Source: Tetrapyrgos nigripes (lineage: Eukaryota > Basidiomycota > Agaricomycetes > Agaricales > Campanellaceae). From it: 64,000 nt of DNA. The DNA lies in NCBI GenBank assembly GCA_013368315.1, contig JAACJM010000032.1:1-64000 (forward strand), given 5' to 3'. The notes under the pieces are model-generated. The model saw only the letters and a program-made list of their open reading frames with translations. It was not told where the DNA came from and did not search any database. A program made the translations under genes and the position numbers. Shown in pieces: positions 33,792-48,400 of the stretch; positions within the stretch are counted from its first letter, which is position 1; every line of letters begins with the position of its first letter.

Positions 33792-36700
33792 TATGTTGGT
33801 TTCTCCGAACTTTCCGGCTGGCTCGGTTCTCAACCGAACCGACCCATCGCAAATCAAACCGGCTCCTGTCCCTCCGATCCGATTTTATCTCTCCTCGTGT
33901 CGTCCTCCCGAACATTCTATCCCGGCCTCCAGGGCACTCAACCCTCCAGGTGCTCTCAGCGTGTAGCAAGCCCTCGTCCCAGCGTCTTCTCCAGCCGTCC
34001 TTCTTTCTCGGTTTTTTCCCGGCCAGCCAACAAAGCAATGACTCAGCTCCTTTTTTCGGTCTGCCTCACTCAGCACAATCCCTCGTTGACTCATCCTCTT
34101 GTTAATCGTCGAACAAAACGGTGTTATACTAGTCCGTCTCCAATAATAGCTGAGATTTGATGCCGCTCGCAAACGGATTGATGACGTACTCGACCGTGTC
34201 AAATCAACCCAAGTAGGAAAGTACCACGCGTCGCGTCGCGTCACGGTAGTTTACTACTTTTCCGTCTTTTGCTCATCAACTTCCGAGTCTTTCCGTTCGT
34301 CTTCCATCAATGTTTTTCTAAAGCCACCATTTGAATTACATCAGCGTCGTCTTCTACTCGACGGTAATCCACAAATCGTCTGAGCAGCTCGCTCCCCAGT
34401 CTTTTGAAATTTCCCTAGAATGGCGATATGACGTCTCTCATTCATTTGGTTGGCTCAACGAACCTCCTACGTATACCATGGACGACATCGCGACTCTTCT
34501 TTCAGTTTCTTCGTCTTCAGGCACCTAGCAAGTTCTACACAAACGCCTTGGCATATCACTCACCAAAGTACTTGTGCCTACAACTACGTATTTCCTCCAC
34601 CCAAAGACGCAATATCCGTGATTTGCTCCTCCTCAACTCCTTGAACTGTGAATGACTATTTGCCTCATCCCTCACGCTGTTTGCTACTACGTAGTTCCAC
34701 GCGGGTAGAATTGCAAAATCTCATTTTCGTTTTCAACTTGTGGGTTAAAGCTGGTCCATCCAGTGTGCCTAGACTCACTCGTACTACATACTCGGAACGA
34801 CGTCACAAAGTCCAAGACAGGACCGATAGGGTTAATACTCTCTCCGAGTCCACAGGCTCCTCATCCTCCTTCTACTTGCCTTGTATGTACATCGTAATAC
34901 TATACGCGTCAATATCCGCCCAAATACCCTCAGGTACTTACCTTCTTGCTCCTCAAGCGGATATTCTACGTGGATCCACCTCGTCTTGTTGTTTTCGCCA
35001 CTTTACTCCTCAAGTGCAAATCCCCCCTGCTTCCCTTTTGGCATTGGACTGTCGGTGTCCTCCTCCTCCTCCGCCGGCTCCATACATATTATACGCGTCC
35101 CCTGGAAGCTCGAGCCCCTCATGTCGCATGCGTCGATATCCATCCATTCTATTCCTCAAGTGCAAATACATACAGTCTAGACTCTACGTCGTGTCTGTCT
35201 GTCTGACTCAAACTGAACCCTATGACGTCTCTTCTCTCAGAGTCTTTCTCCTCCAGCAGTCAAACGCGCTTGGCACGGGGCCGTCGACGTTGTAATTTCC
35301 AAAACCTCAAAAATCGAAAATCGAAAATTGCGAACCGACCTGCCAGTGGCACCTGGCTGGTACGGTCTAATGAATTTGAATTTCAATAACCAACTACAAA
35401 GACTCGAGGACATCGAACACCGGTAATATCCCGACGACACGCTGGGATGACGCGATGACGCGCTCATAGTCCCGAACGTTGATCTCAGACACACAAACTA
35501 CACCGTGACTCAGACCTCAGACTGATCATGATGCTGATGCTAACGCTATTGTGCTATCGTCAGATGTAAGGTGTATTACTCTCCTGCGTTACCGTACTGT
35601 AGAAAAAGGGAACGGAAACGGAAACGGACCCGTCCCGTACCCTCCCATCTGTAGCAGTTGACGCGACGCATTTAGGACAATCCCGATTCCTGACCGTCCA
35701 TGGTACTACTGGTCTGGTAGTAATAATATATTGATTTTCCGGCATAATTATTGTGTACGATGACCTCGAAGACGACTTGGCAGATGAATGGCACAGACAC
35801 AAACATCCGAGCCGAAGATTCCTCTTTCGAGTCTCGATTTCCATTCGGACCTGATTGCTCGATGTTCAGTATAATTATTCTTTGATATCCATATAGACGA
35901 TTTATCTCAGGCTCACCGAGTCACCATGGGTGTCCACCAGGTTACCTCTCGGTACTTTCTCGGTTTTCGGTTTTCACCCGGTTTTACTGGTACTACTCGC
36001 TACGTATAGAGTGCTTGTTTCTCCTCAAGTTTATTTTTCCAGTTACGCGGCTGGTTCACTGTTGAACTCCAGACTCCTTTTCCCGGGTATTTTCCGTTAA
36101 AGAAGTTTCTTTTTCTAAAATCTCACTTTCCAACCTATGATCTAATCATTTATCATATCCCGGGCCTATCCCTCCTTATCCACCTTTCACAGCCTGGTTC
36201 ATCTCCCAGGGTTCTTTAGAGTATTCTGTCGAACCTGTCTAGAGTTTGTAAATTCACAATTCACTACGATTACCACCACTGCGGTTCCATCCAGGCATCG
36301 ACAAAAATTTAAATCAAATCTTTGAAAAGAGTTCAGAACGGCGGTCTCAGTTGTTGTCAAGGGTTGAACGTCTGAGTCGGTCTGTTATCAGCTGTCTGTT
36401 CAATGTTGTCTGTCTCTATAGATCTGTCTAATAATAATAATAAAAAGAGACCCTGTCCGTTAAAAACTGAACGTAGACGCTAAACCCTTAACTTCAAGCA
36501 CGAAAGGGTCTACTCGACAACTAGGTCCAAATACCCCCAACCCGATCGCACCCCTCAACGACGCGTCGCGTCGCATCGCACATTATGGAGAACGATCGAT
36601 ACCACTCACCCCATACTTCAGAGAAAAAATTCCTGAATGTCAGAGGAGTCATTACTGGAAACTTGAAGGCCAGTCAAAACTCCGAGTCAGGTCAAAATGA

Positions 36701-39700
36701 TCATTACCTTTCAAAGCTCTCATCAATTATAGTAGCTTGGTCGACAACATATATGGTGCTGTGGCTGCGCTCCAGCCAGCCTGAGACTCGCTTTCTAAAT
36801 CTGTCTCCGGGCCCCCTGTTTTTTTGGGAAAGCTTCTTTAGGTGGTATATATACATATCGCACATAGATTCTGAGCAGTTTGCTAGGTTATCAATTTAGA
36901 GCGAGGCCTCTTTAAAGAATTTTCCCAGTCTTCCAATGCTTCACGCGTACCTACCGTCTGTCCGCCACTGGTTCCCGCGAGAAGACTTAAAGTCATAATG
37001 TGGTTCCCTATAATCAACGACTCGGAATACTTGTGTCGATTAGCCTATCGCATCCGATGGATAGTTCGACGGACGTCCATAAACGAATCTCTGCAGTCTG
37101 GATCCATATGCACACACTGCTGCACTTCTGAATGCAACCGACAGCCTGAGCTTGCCAGGCTTGTGATTCTCTTTAGATTTAGACCCGGTCCTTTCTCAGC
37201 GTCTCCACTACTGATTTTTTCGAGACAAAATTATCGAATGACCATGATATACTACACTACTACAGTACCCTTCTCGAGGCAACGCATGTGATTTTGGTAC
37301 ATATGTGACTCAGACTCAATCTCATAATCTATCGACGGAGAGAGACGGAAGGAAAGAAAAATCAACGAAGAGACAGACAAGGAATACTTACTCAAGCCCA
37401 ACTTTGAATTAAACGAGCGAACTGGCTTGGAGTTGTAGCACTGGTAATAGTAGTAGATGGTCAAACAAAAGGTCACGATCATCTTCAGGCTGAGAGATCA
37501 TGACCGCAGCTTGTGGCTGGTAATTCTGGAACGATGCTTAAGTTGTCGGTGCTTCGAGCTACGGTGATGCGAATTCCATCATATTCCATACGAACATACA
37601 TATCTCTGATATATCTATCGTTTGAGGCAGAGTCCTATGGATCCTGATATCAACTTGATGGTGGGAAATATCTCTGCGAGGGCTGGTATGGGTACAGCCA
37701 CAGCCTACCGGCCAGACCTCGACCTATCTGTTGATGCTGCGGGCAGCGATGAAGAGTAGCGAGCAGTCAGCCCGACTGCTTCTTGCATTGACCGCAGCGA
37801 CGATGACATCCCGATGTGGTCTGTAAGAGATCTGTATACTTTCCATGATCCGAATACTGTTTACTTTTTATGTGATTCTGAAAATCTAGGCAGCTGACCA
37901 GTAGACCTAAAGGCTACAAGGGATGGGGTTGAGTACGTCACCATAGCAGATACCGTCTTAGAGAACTCCATCATTCAAGTGTGCACCTCGCTGATTCCTT
38001 TTAAGTATTTACGTGAAATATTCATATTTGCTGTTGAAACTGAGACCCCAGATCCCCAAAACGGAGCGCTGATAATTTATGGACCGGGGTAGCCGATTCG
38101 GGCGGAATACTCGGGTATGAAATGACTCGAACCAACCAAGAGAGGTTCGAGGTGGGGATTACCAAATTTATGTTGTGAGCCTCGAGGGTCGCGTCGCTTA
38201 AGTCCTGACGGAGATTCTTAGACGGCCCGTGGTTCAGAACTTCCAGTATTGGTTCAAGAGGTGTTGAACAAAAATATAAAGCTTGAAACAACCAAGAAAT
38301 AACTGTCTACGAGTCTTGGCGGAGATCTTGGCGGAGGGATACTTATGTTGGTTAGAGACACGACCCTTTCGTTTTGGTTGGAAACTTGGTAATGATCATA
38401 AAATTGAATACTGGTCGCTTTCGCGTTCGGGCTTGATGTGGGCGCCTGTAGCATTGTTTACAGACCGAAGTCGTATGATTTATGACCGTAACCCGTTCTC
38501 CTCTCCGTCCCAGTCTTCATAACGGGCTCGTTTCAGAGCTGAACTGGTTCTTCCATTCTTCTTGAATACAGTCGTCCCAGTTATAGCAAGATCTCCAGAA
38601 CCAAAAGGTGAAGCATCGTGAGCTCTTATGACGAAATACGAGTAGAAGATGAATGAGATCAGTTCAAGTTGCAACGAAGTACATCCGTTTTGTGTTCCTA
38701 GGTCTGCAGGTTTGAGCGAGAAAATCCTTGATCTGATCGTCTCTTGATCACTTCCCCCGAGAGTGGCATAGGAGTCGTACCTGAACATCCATGATCACGT
38801 ATGCATGTGTCCAGCAGGACGGAGGAAAATAATTTCTATGTCAAAGGCGTACCGCAAGCAAGTCTTCAAACCGATAGATGAAGACGGTGTTGATTTGTAG
38901 CCTTGATGATGTCGTGTCGGGGTAAATCTAGCGTAAAAAGCTCACGCAATACAAGCTCACCTGTTTACATTTCCTGGATGAATAGAAGTAATGAAGTAGC
39001 GCAGCTGTAAAATGAAGACATACAGACATACATCAAGATATTTTTACGACAAGGCACCCTCTTCAAATCAGCTGGTAATATCGTGTTGAGGTTGTCCCTA
39101 TCTTCATCCTCGTAGCCTGAGACCGTCATGGCATGGGCAATCTTTGAGGTAGGAAAAGGAAAAGGATCAGTGTTCAAACCGAAGCGGCTCGTTTAGAATG
39201 GATTCAAGGTAGACGAAGAAGCCTGAGTAAGCCTTCCAGTCAGAACGACTGAGCATTTGTGTACAGGCCAACGTGTTGCTACATGCGCTTCGTATTATAA
39301 GCCTAGGATGCCATGATAAAAGGCTATTTTAAGCAATGAAGACCCCTCCTCCTCCCGAAATCCCCGATTGTGAGATAGTAGACTTCGTCTGTACATCCAC
39401 ATGTCTCCATACCTTCACAGAAGTGTTCAGGTGTTCAGGTGCACCGGAAAGACGAATTTAGCGCGAAGCGTCGACAATGAAATAAAGGAAAGGGTGTTAT
39501 GTCACGTGTCTAGCGCGTACGTTTGTTCTTGCCCAGCTCGGTCGGTGCCCTTCACCGTATGACACACTCTTTTGCAGGCCTTTGAGCACTCCATACCATC
39601 AACCCCGTAGCGGCAACCAATATCCAACCACGGCCTGGTAGCAAAACGCACGTATGTCCTATACTTTTCAGAAGCTTCTTATTCTCGGTATCATGGAAAC

Positions 39701-42700
39701 TGGTTCGACTCCTGTGGTAGCTTACGGTGGTGGCTGAAGTTCCCAGACATGCGTTGTGGACCCGGCTTGATAATATTGGCATCCTTTGTGTGCCTTCAAC
39801 ACGCTCTCAGAGGAATGCAGTTTGCATCACCACGAGTCAACACGAGTTGAAACACGAGGATATTGCTGTAGTATGCACGCAAGGGTTGGAAAACAGCAGG
39901 ACCTTCTTTGACATCTTTCGAAGCCTCGGGATCGTCGGTCCGTTCCCCAGTCTCTTTGCCCTGCAAGCTGGGAGGAGGAGGAGGAGGAGAATTCTATTAC
40001 CCGGGATGGGACCAAGAGCTGGGAATATTCCACAAACCCTTGGACAACGAGAAGTCGCTGTTACCGCTTATGGCGTGATAAAACCTGGGGTCGAATTCAT
40101 GCCCAAGACAGACTGGAGCGGAGAGCTGGTTCGAAATGGTGCTTCTGTGGTGTTTTTGTGCGGACGCAGTGTATCGAAGGCAGCGTTGTGTTCTTTCTCC
40201 CTGGTCTCTTTGTCCAAAACCGTCCTCATGTCAATCTTATCGTCTGTGACCGAATGTCAATGGATCAGAGTGACTTATTCTTTACACTAGGATGGTTATC
40301 GGATGTCGCAGCCAAAGAGCTTAATAGCTAATGCTATCTATTCATCTATCCTTTGTTCTGGACGCAAGCTACGCAAAGACCATCGCAATTCCGAACCGCG
40401 TATCATATCGTTAGCCATCAGTCTCTTTCATGATCCACTCACTTGAACCTTGATCACGATCGAGAAACATGAAGTGCGTAACTTCAATCTATGGACCCTT
40501 GCAGATCACAATGAACTTAGGCTTCTTACAGGTAGCGTATTCGATGACGTAGTATCTCCTTCTCCCTTTATAACCAAGTCAAGTTCTCAAGCTTTGGACC
40601 GGAACTTACTATGACTATGTGTACGGAACTTGAAGGCATTGAGATGTGTCGTGATGTACGGTTCTGAGGTTTTGCCAATGGCCACTTGTCACTGATGACA
40701 AACTCGTCGCGAAATTACTATATACTGAAGGCAACATTTTATGCCATCAAAAGGCTTTCAAAGATTCGGGTTTATTGCTTGCTAAGGCCGTCTTTTGATT
40801 TCGCACTCTGCTTTGAAAACTTTTGTGTTTGATTTCAAAGACCTTCAAAACGAACCGGTTCTTCTCGAGGCCAGCTTCTTGCGAAGTTACCGGGTTCGAT
40901 GATCAGCCATGCCGCAAGATTATCTATCGCATTCCTGATTTATCTTATCCATCTCAAATCATCGAAGCATGTCTTCCGACATGCATCCCGTCGTCGACTG
41001 AATGAGGTCTGACAGTGAACATGTGCTTCAGACACGCGCTGAGTCGTTTGTGAGCGGCGCAGCACGGTACGTGAGGAAAGAGAAAGAATCCTGAAGGCAA
41101 GTCTAGACCTCCCCCAGTCTACATACTGATTGGACCTTCTCTGCATCAGAGTTGCTCCCGTGCGGGGAACTTGCCCTGAGCCGCTTGTGGTCTAGGCTTT
41201 ACTTGATGCTGGGTGCCTCGATATCGTCGCGAACAGGTCAGGGACCTGAGACATGCAATTCTGCTTCTGGACATCGTTTTACATAGGTCTCCTAGGATCC
41301 TGGGATGTGCCGACGTTGATTCACCGTTTGTTTGTTCGCCGGATTGATATTGCTTTTCCATCACATCATAAGTTCGTCATTCGGGGTCAACGAATACTTG
41401 GATAGGCAGCACGAACGCTACATAAGCACGTCCGTCCTCTGAAAGAAACTTCTGTCCGACAGAGGCGCTGGAAGTATTCTACAGCTTTTTTTAGGAAGCG
41501 CAGGCTCTGTAGGCGATTCACAAACACCGACACAGATGATCTCACACCTGGATATCTCTGCTGTTGTGGGCATGTGGGGGGTTCAATGCATCTATCAACA
41601 CAAGCTTTGACCCACCTTCTACTCGATTCTTGGGCAAGGAAATAGAGTTCACTTGTACAGTTCAATTCTACAGCTTTGTAGTTGCATATGGTAGTGCCAT
41701 CAAACATTGTGTACATGCACCCATAATTTCATTTGAGGTGATCTCAGGCCGTACATCTACTTGAATCTGGGAACATATAAAGCTAAGTACAGAAGGCGCG
41801 CCATTTACCATGGAAAAGCAGTCACCGTCATTCAAATATGGATTCAAAATTATGATATGGCTAGTAACAACTGTCAATCCTTGTGTATAAAGATTATGTA
41901 CTGGAGCTGCCGTACCACACTGCCTCAGTGACATCGACTAGGTAACAAGCTGGGGAAAAACTCACAGGGCCAAGTACTTGGCGAGCATAAGAAATGAAAG
42001 CGATAGTACACCCAGCGACTAAGACTTCCAAGCGTGTTTTGGACTCCACTCGGCACATTCCGAGACATATCGTAAATTCAATACTGTTCATTTTTACATA
42101 CGCTGCAGCCCAGAGGTGATATTACTTACCCTCACACAACGAGAGACAAAGCAGTCAACCAGCACTGACTATGACGTACGTTTTTCGTAGCGAATAGGCG
42201 AGGTATACACGACTCGGTTCATGACAAGGACCTCTCCCATTTACTCAATAATTCTGCCTATCAAAGCGACGTGCGCCTTGCTCACAAAAAAGAAGTCTTG
42301 AAGGAGGCCCGGTACCGGTGCGATGAGGACTGAGGCTGTTTATGATAGGAAGAGGAAAGGCTTCTTCGGACGGGGACGTCGACTAGGAGAACAAGCGGAG
42401 GAAACGAACTGCCAGTCGGTCCAGTCCGAGCTCAATCACGGCGTATACGAGTAAAGAACTGAGAAGGCAAGCTTGGCAGCCAGTCAGCACGAGCTGGTGA
42501 GCACGGGAAAACGAGGTAGAACCTGAGTCGGAATGAGTCCACTTGAGTCTTAGCTCTTCGGGCAGAACCTCGAGATACATAGTACATAACCTCGTACGTT
42601 TTAATATCCGGTTTTGCATCTTGAAGCTTGAAGACCCTTAAAGACCCAACGATCAACGGCATGCCGAGAGATATCAACCAGGGTATCTTCTTCGAGCTGA

Positions 42701-43345
42701 AGTTCTCGTTGTTGAGTGTGGTTCACCTATTACAAGCCAGTATCAGAAAGGAGTCCTGAAGGAGCATATCAGATATATAGGCTCTAAGAAGGCAACTTGA
42801 CTTACCTGTGAGAGTTGATGAAGGAAGTTCATGGACACTAATTCATGGCCAGGCAGCAAGCTACTCACCAGCCTCCGTATAGCGGTCATCGAATAATCCA
42901 AATTTGCGAGGTTTAGGCGTACAAGACATAATGAAGAGGGCATGAAACCTTGGAGGATGCTTCCTTCGCACTCGAAGTCCATCTCGTGAATAGCCATACC
43001 AGCAGCTGGCAGTATTAGGGGTTAGAGAGTTCTTCAACTTCTCTATCGGTACGAGAGATTCCGTCGGAAAAACCTTCTTTCATGAATACCTGCATAGGTG
43101 TCACAAGTCTAGAAGGACCTTCAGAGGCAGAGCAAAGGCAGAACGAACTTCAAAGTCAAGGTTGTATAGCTGTGCAGCTTTTTTGGACATAAAGAGGTCA
43201 GATACTACACACAACAGATACAGCTATAACCACAACACAGTGCAGATCAGCACATTATACACGCACAGAAAAATTAATGCACAAACAGGAAAAGAAACAA
43301 TCCAATTATAACTTAATGGTAAGGAGAGCTAGGCTCTGGTGACAG
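33792..43345. other. Gene-poor region (about 9.6 kb)
   Basis: No frame here is convincing. The longest (34648-35295 and 39727-40290, plus strand) have no homology I recognise, no introns and mixed composition. Between 34900 and 35180 the motif CCTCAAGTGCAAAT occurs at least twice with related flanks, suggesting a worn repeat. A short GGA-repeat lies at 39970-39985. No LTRs, transposase or tRNA were seen. The stretch before 43345 is 3' flank of the next gene. Confidence 0.4.
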
Positions 43346-45455
43346 TCATTGCGCCGTCGAGGAACTTAGAGTCCTTCTACCTTTAATTTCACTCCCATTC
43401 TCGGAGTCATCTCCCCGCACTTGTAATCTCTCCAATATCGATTTCCAGATCTTCCTTCCGCTTGGGTCATCAGGACCAGCCTGGGTGTCCATCGCCAGTC
43501 CCGTCACCGTGACAAACGCCTCCAACAGCGCAGGAACCACGAATGGTTCTTTGCACTCCGTCCGTACATCACATAACATGGCTTCAGCTGCGTTCCTTTC
43601 CGCTTCAGCAGCTTTCTTCCCCTCCTCAGCAACTCTCTTCTCCTTCTCCAACACCTCCAGCCTCTTCTTCAACGCCTCCTGTCCAGCTCTAGCTTCTTTC
43701 AACTCTTTCTCGGCTTTGACTTTCAGCCCCTCCAAGATCAACCACTGTTTTCTAGTTTCAAGCCTCTCTTGCTCGAGTTGTTGACGAAGGCTGTTGATGA
43801 TAGACGAAGGCTCGGCATCCATGGACTCAGTGTCGCCAGGGTCAGAGTGCTCTGCGATGTCAGAGCTTGGGTGTGGGTGATGTGGATGTGGGCGTGAGTG
43901 TGAGTCCTGCCATATTCTCCTTCGTTTTCGTTTTGAAACATCCGAAACAGGCAACGACATCCCAGCGTCGCCTTCAGACCGAGACAAGAACGTATACTGT
44001 TGCGAATCTTGTTCCATCTCTCGTTTCCGTTTTCGGCTAGGTGACTCGGCTTGTTCGCGCCCATGCACTTCTGAGGACTCGTGTTCCTCCTTGTCGTGTG
44101 AGTCATCCATACCAGGCCCATGAGCGTGCTGAGCCTCTTCCTCTTCATCATTCTCGTGGTAAACTTCGCAGAAATCAGCGTTTGCTGACCTCCCAGCTTG
44201 AGACGTGTAAAGACTTCCATGTGTGGAGTGGACCGGCACGGGAGAGGATGTTGCCTGACTTTCCAACTCGTCTAGCTCTGCCTCTACATCCACCAGTTCA
44301 GTCTCTCGCTGCATTTCCTGCTCGTCCATCTCATCATCCGTATCCTCAATAACTATAATCTCTCGTTCCACCTCTTCGCGGTCTGTAGTATCTGGAGTGG
44401 GATAACTGTTCTCGCTGGGCCCGGCCTGCGAAGTAGATGTATGCGGCTCATCATGATCGTCAGACATCAAATCAATGGGAGACAATAATACAGAGCGGCT
44501 GTATGCAGGAGGGCTGTCCAACGGTTGACTTTGAGTGTCTCTTGTAGGATAGACGTCCCAATCATCAGGTAAAGGAGGAGTCATAGGATGGGGTGTTTGC
44601 GGCTCGTATGAGTCCGGGGTACGTGACACGGATGGAGTATATCCTTCATCATTGCGACGGTAGTAGTCATGATAAGCTGATGATGAGGAACTCGATCTTG
44701 AAGTATATTCAGGAGAGTACACATCGTGGTGGTGTGAACGTAGAGGGGGAGAGTGCATGAATCGTGCTAGGAGAGGTGGGCTTTGATCGATGCGACTAGA
44801 CAGTGGCGGACGACGGGGAAGAGAGCTTGAAGGACGGCTAGGACGTTCGTTGGGTTCATAGCCAATGGACGTCAACTGGTTCACGTTGTCCAGGGTGTTG
44901 AACTTTATGTACTGTCTGTTGGCACCGTCAGAGATTTTCTTGTGAAACGCAGACGACACGCACAAATCCTTGGCGAGCATGACGGCCTTGTCCTTTCGCC
45001 ATATCGCATTCTTTGACTTTCCATCTAGTCTGTCGTGTAATGTTCGGTGTAGGGACTAATTTGGAACGAAAAGCCGGGATCAGTAGGATTAGTCTTAATT
45101 GTAGCGGATTGTGACTCACACATCCTACCCTAGCTATCCAATGAAGCCTGACTTCCCCTTCTCGTATGACTGCTGTCCTGGAACGTGCAGGTGGAGGCAA
45201 CAGCAAGTCCGTGCAGTCCTTTATGACCTGTTTGGATTCCGACTGACCCAGGTTTTGCGTTTCTTTGAACTTGAGAGCCTTGGGTTTGCGATATACTAGT
45301 ATGACTTCAAATACAACAGGCTCGTTGATTGGTCTGCCTTCAAATAAATTGGTGGAAGGCGACATAAAAGAGGGAAGGAAAGGGTAGCGGTATTTGAAAT
45401 ATGATTGGCTGTGTACGTCGCCGGCGCTTAGCTGCTTCCAGTCAAAACTCAACAA
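43346..45455 (-). CDS. Acidic coiled-coil, nuclear-type protein (at least 681 aa), two exons visible
   Basis: Exon 45455-45120 joins exon 45055-43346 in phase across a 64-nt intron (gtgagt...tag). The N-terminal about 175 residues form a conserved-looking domain (EPVVFEVILVYRKPKALKF, AVIREGEVRLHWIARVG, RTLHDRLDGKSKNAIWRKDK, YIKFNTLDNVNQLTSIGY). It is followed by Ser/Pro-rich and strongly acidic stretches (VIEDTDDEMDEQEMQRE) and two basic NLS-like clusters (SRKRKRE and SKRKRRR). A coiled coil of about 75 residues (LRQQLEQERLETRKQW to AEAERNAAEAM) lies near the C-terminus. A nuclear scaffold or chromatin-associated role is inference. The first visible codon is TTG after an acceptor-like TTTCATAG, so the ATG is probably in an upstream exon I could not place, or is the internal Met about 30 codons in. 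Confidence 0.65.
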
Positions 45456-48400
45456 TCTATGAAATCAACCAGAGCAGATCATAGTCCTACTTTGTCTCAA
45501 AAGGAACTGCTTTTGCGAATGGATAGCATGATGGACGCTCTCAAGATGAAGTAGGGTATAGGGTCCTCCAACTTACTCCCTTGGTTCAAGACCACCGTAT
45601 TTCAACGCGTCAGCAAGCTCGTCTTTTACAGCCAATCAGACTCCTGGGTTCTTCCGTGGAATCTCCCGTGCGAGGATGCAGCCAATGCTCGCATTGACGA
45701 TGTAGATCCGACTCATCGTGTCAGTTGAAGGCTTTGAGTTCATTGAATCATTCATTTTCGAGAAACTATGTCATCTTTTGAACAAAGAAACCGGATTTTC
45801 ATCCGCGAGACAAAGCTACTTCAGAAGTAAGTTATTACATTGACTCATCATGATCCTTCCACGAACTCAACCGAACCTATGACCTGCCTCACCATCACTT
45901 CCCTCCAGAAACAAAACTGAACCAGTTCTCACCCCCGCGAAGTTCGCCTTTGTTGAAGAACCAATAGTGGTCAGTCGCTCCAAGACCGACTTCCTGCGAG
46001 CTCTGCGGATTCGGATCTGCGCGAATGACCGGCCCAATGCCTTATGTACAATGATCACACAGACGTGGATCTTCCGTTCCTTTCGTTGATCATCTCTGAT
46101 ATCACTCCGAGTCTCTACTAGATGATGACCAATATCGGGCTATGTCCTCAACAAGTCATTGAGTATGGGCGCTTTCTGACCATTGGCAAGATAATCTTGG
46201 CGCGTATCTATCTTGCCGGCACATGCTCCTCCGACTCTACAGCTCTCGAATTAGGACCTCCTTCTCTCACACATGATATGAGCTTGAGAGGGCTGGGCCT
46301 CTAGGCTCCCGCTGGGTGCGGATGGCGACTTTCTGGGTCTCTGCGGCTCATGCGGGTGCGTTGGCAGCTCTTCTGGGCACTGAGCTCGCGGGCAGTCCTC
46401 ACACAATTTTATCGTCTTGTGGCAGTAGTACCTTCTGCAGACAGGCTGGGCAGGGGGCTACGTGCGGTCAGCTTGGATCTGGATCCGAACCAAGGCGATA
46501 ATCAGACGGTGTACACACCCAAGGTAAGTTTCCCCACAGTTTCCCCTATGCATGCTGCATGACGGTCGGTTTGACATACGCAAATAGATCTCAGGACCTT
46601 TCAAGACCAGGCCGGTTAGTTGATCCCACTTGATCTCATCTTATCTTCCGGTGACTCAACCCGACCATATGCATACGTTGACCTATAAGGCAATTCTTTT
46701 CTCAGGCTCTTCATCCGTACCTTTAATTAGTTCAGAGTCTTTATCCCGGACATATCTCGAAAGGCGGCGCCTTCCCGGTACGGTCCAAGTACGTTCATTA
46801 CCCTTTCCGCTTATTCTTCCCGCTTGTTTTTCCACTGAGCATCCGTCTCGTGTCTGACGCGATATTTTTTTAAATTCAAATCGGAACGAACCAATTTTCT
46901 CGTCCACACTGGGAATGTCTGTATGAAGACTCGCCTCCTTTTCTCACTCGCGAGCAGGAGATTTAGAACAACCCAAGCTCGCACTTTAGTTCTCGTCACC
47001 TCTTGTGAGGTCCTAGGCAAGGTTATACGAGACTGATGCTTTATGTACATAAAGATCTCAAGACAGAATTCCTCCACGTTACTGCCAATCTGACCGACCT
47101 CTGTCCATTGTGGCCTCAAGTTGCGCCGTAGATACTCCGGTCGGAGGCAATATTCGTGCAATCTGAAAGAGATGAGATATCGGTCCGACAGATCGTGCTC
47201 TATGCAAGGCACAGCGGTGATAACGCTCATGTGCATCTTGACCTGTACATACTTGCGCAAATCTAAGTTTTCTAGATTGTATAATTGAATGTAATTATTA
47301 TTGCCCCAATGTTGACGTTGTTTTAATTTATGATTAGCTGAATGGATAGACTACCCGATGTCCGTCATTGGCTGACCACTTGCTCGTTAAGAACAGCTTG
47401 TCTGCCAAGATACTAAAAGGCTGCTCATAATTTTTGGTTACCCCAGGACAACTGGAAGCGGACTGATCTCTCACCGCGCCAGTAGCATCCGTGCTCGAAA
47501 CGGTGGTTCGACTCTCAACGGATGGAATCGGGTGCTACGGAGAAACCACCCGGTAAGTCATCGTCCTCCTCGAGTTGTTTCTTTTTTTTGGAAGTTCTAA
47601 AATTAATGGTCTTCCTCAAAGATTCTCGGTCGGATACACTGGACCGGGATAGAACTATGAGTAAGACCACTCGTTGCCAGTCGTTAGCCGGTCAAAATCC
47701 GGAAGTCGGAACTGTCGGATGTGTTACAGTATAGCGGGCCCGTGGTGGACTTTACCGTACTAGTAACCGACGGCGCAGCGTGCACCTAGTATCTCAGCAG
47801 CTGTAGACGTCTGTAATACTGTGGGCTTACAGAGGCATTTTTCGTACACGTCGGATATCGGTACGAAGACGCTATTTTGTTCCCAGTTCAAGCGTAAAAC
47901 CTTGGGAAATGAACAGAATGTATTCATGAATGACGAACAACAGAGTCATCGCCTTGCCAGTAACCAAACTATATGTCAGCTACTGTGTCCTCTCCAATCT
48001 CTCCAGAGTCACCATTACGAGGTAGAGGTGGGTGTCACTTGTACCTGCCACTACAAGCGATAAGCTATGATGAGAGTATGCTGGCACGAAAGGAAGGGCG
48101 GTATGTTATGTTTACGAGAGGCATAGGCTGCCCATAGATTACGGTCTGTTAATGAAAAAAATAGCAGGCTGCTGGCCGCACTAGCATAACTGAGAAACAG
48201 GAGAAAAACGATGAGGCAAGTCGTTTTATCAACAGGAGCCATAATACACACCTCAATATGTCCCAGATCTATCATGAACAAGATAGGTAGACTTGCAGCA
48301 AGGCTTGAAGACTGCTGAAGAATCTAGCCGAGCTTCATCTGACATGGGCTGGCAGGAATCCTTGAGAGCTACGTCGTCGTGCTAATTGTGTCAGGTTAAT

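Noticed and set aside
34648..35295. 215-codon plus-strand open frame
   Set aside because: Low-complexity Pro/Ser runs, no conserved motif, no introns, and many codons of this frame fall in worn repeats. Probably chance.
39690..39720. Perfect tRNA B-box-like GGTTCGACTCC
   Set aside because: No matching A box or acceptor stem at the right distance, and the T-stem has a mismatch.
39727..40290. 187-codon plus-strand open frame
   Set aside because: Some stretches look protein-like, but there is no known motif. The Arg-run comes from a GGA repeat and nothing supports exons around it.
42383..42997. Leucine-rich minus-strand frames resembling an F-box gene piece
   Set aside because: Short, in two frames, and without the F-box or any family-specific motif; too weak to call.
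47495..47525. tRNA B-box-like GGTTCGACTCT
   Set aside because: No A box or cloverleaf upstream.
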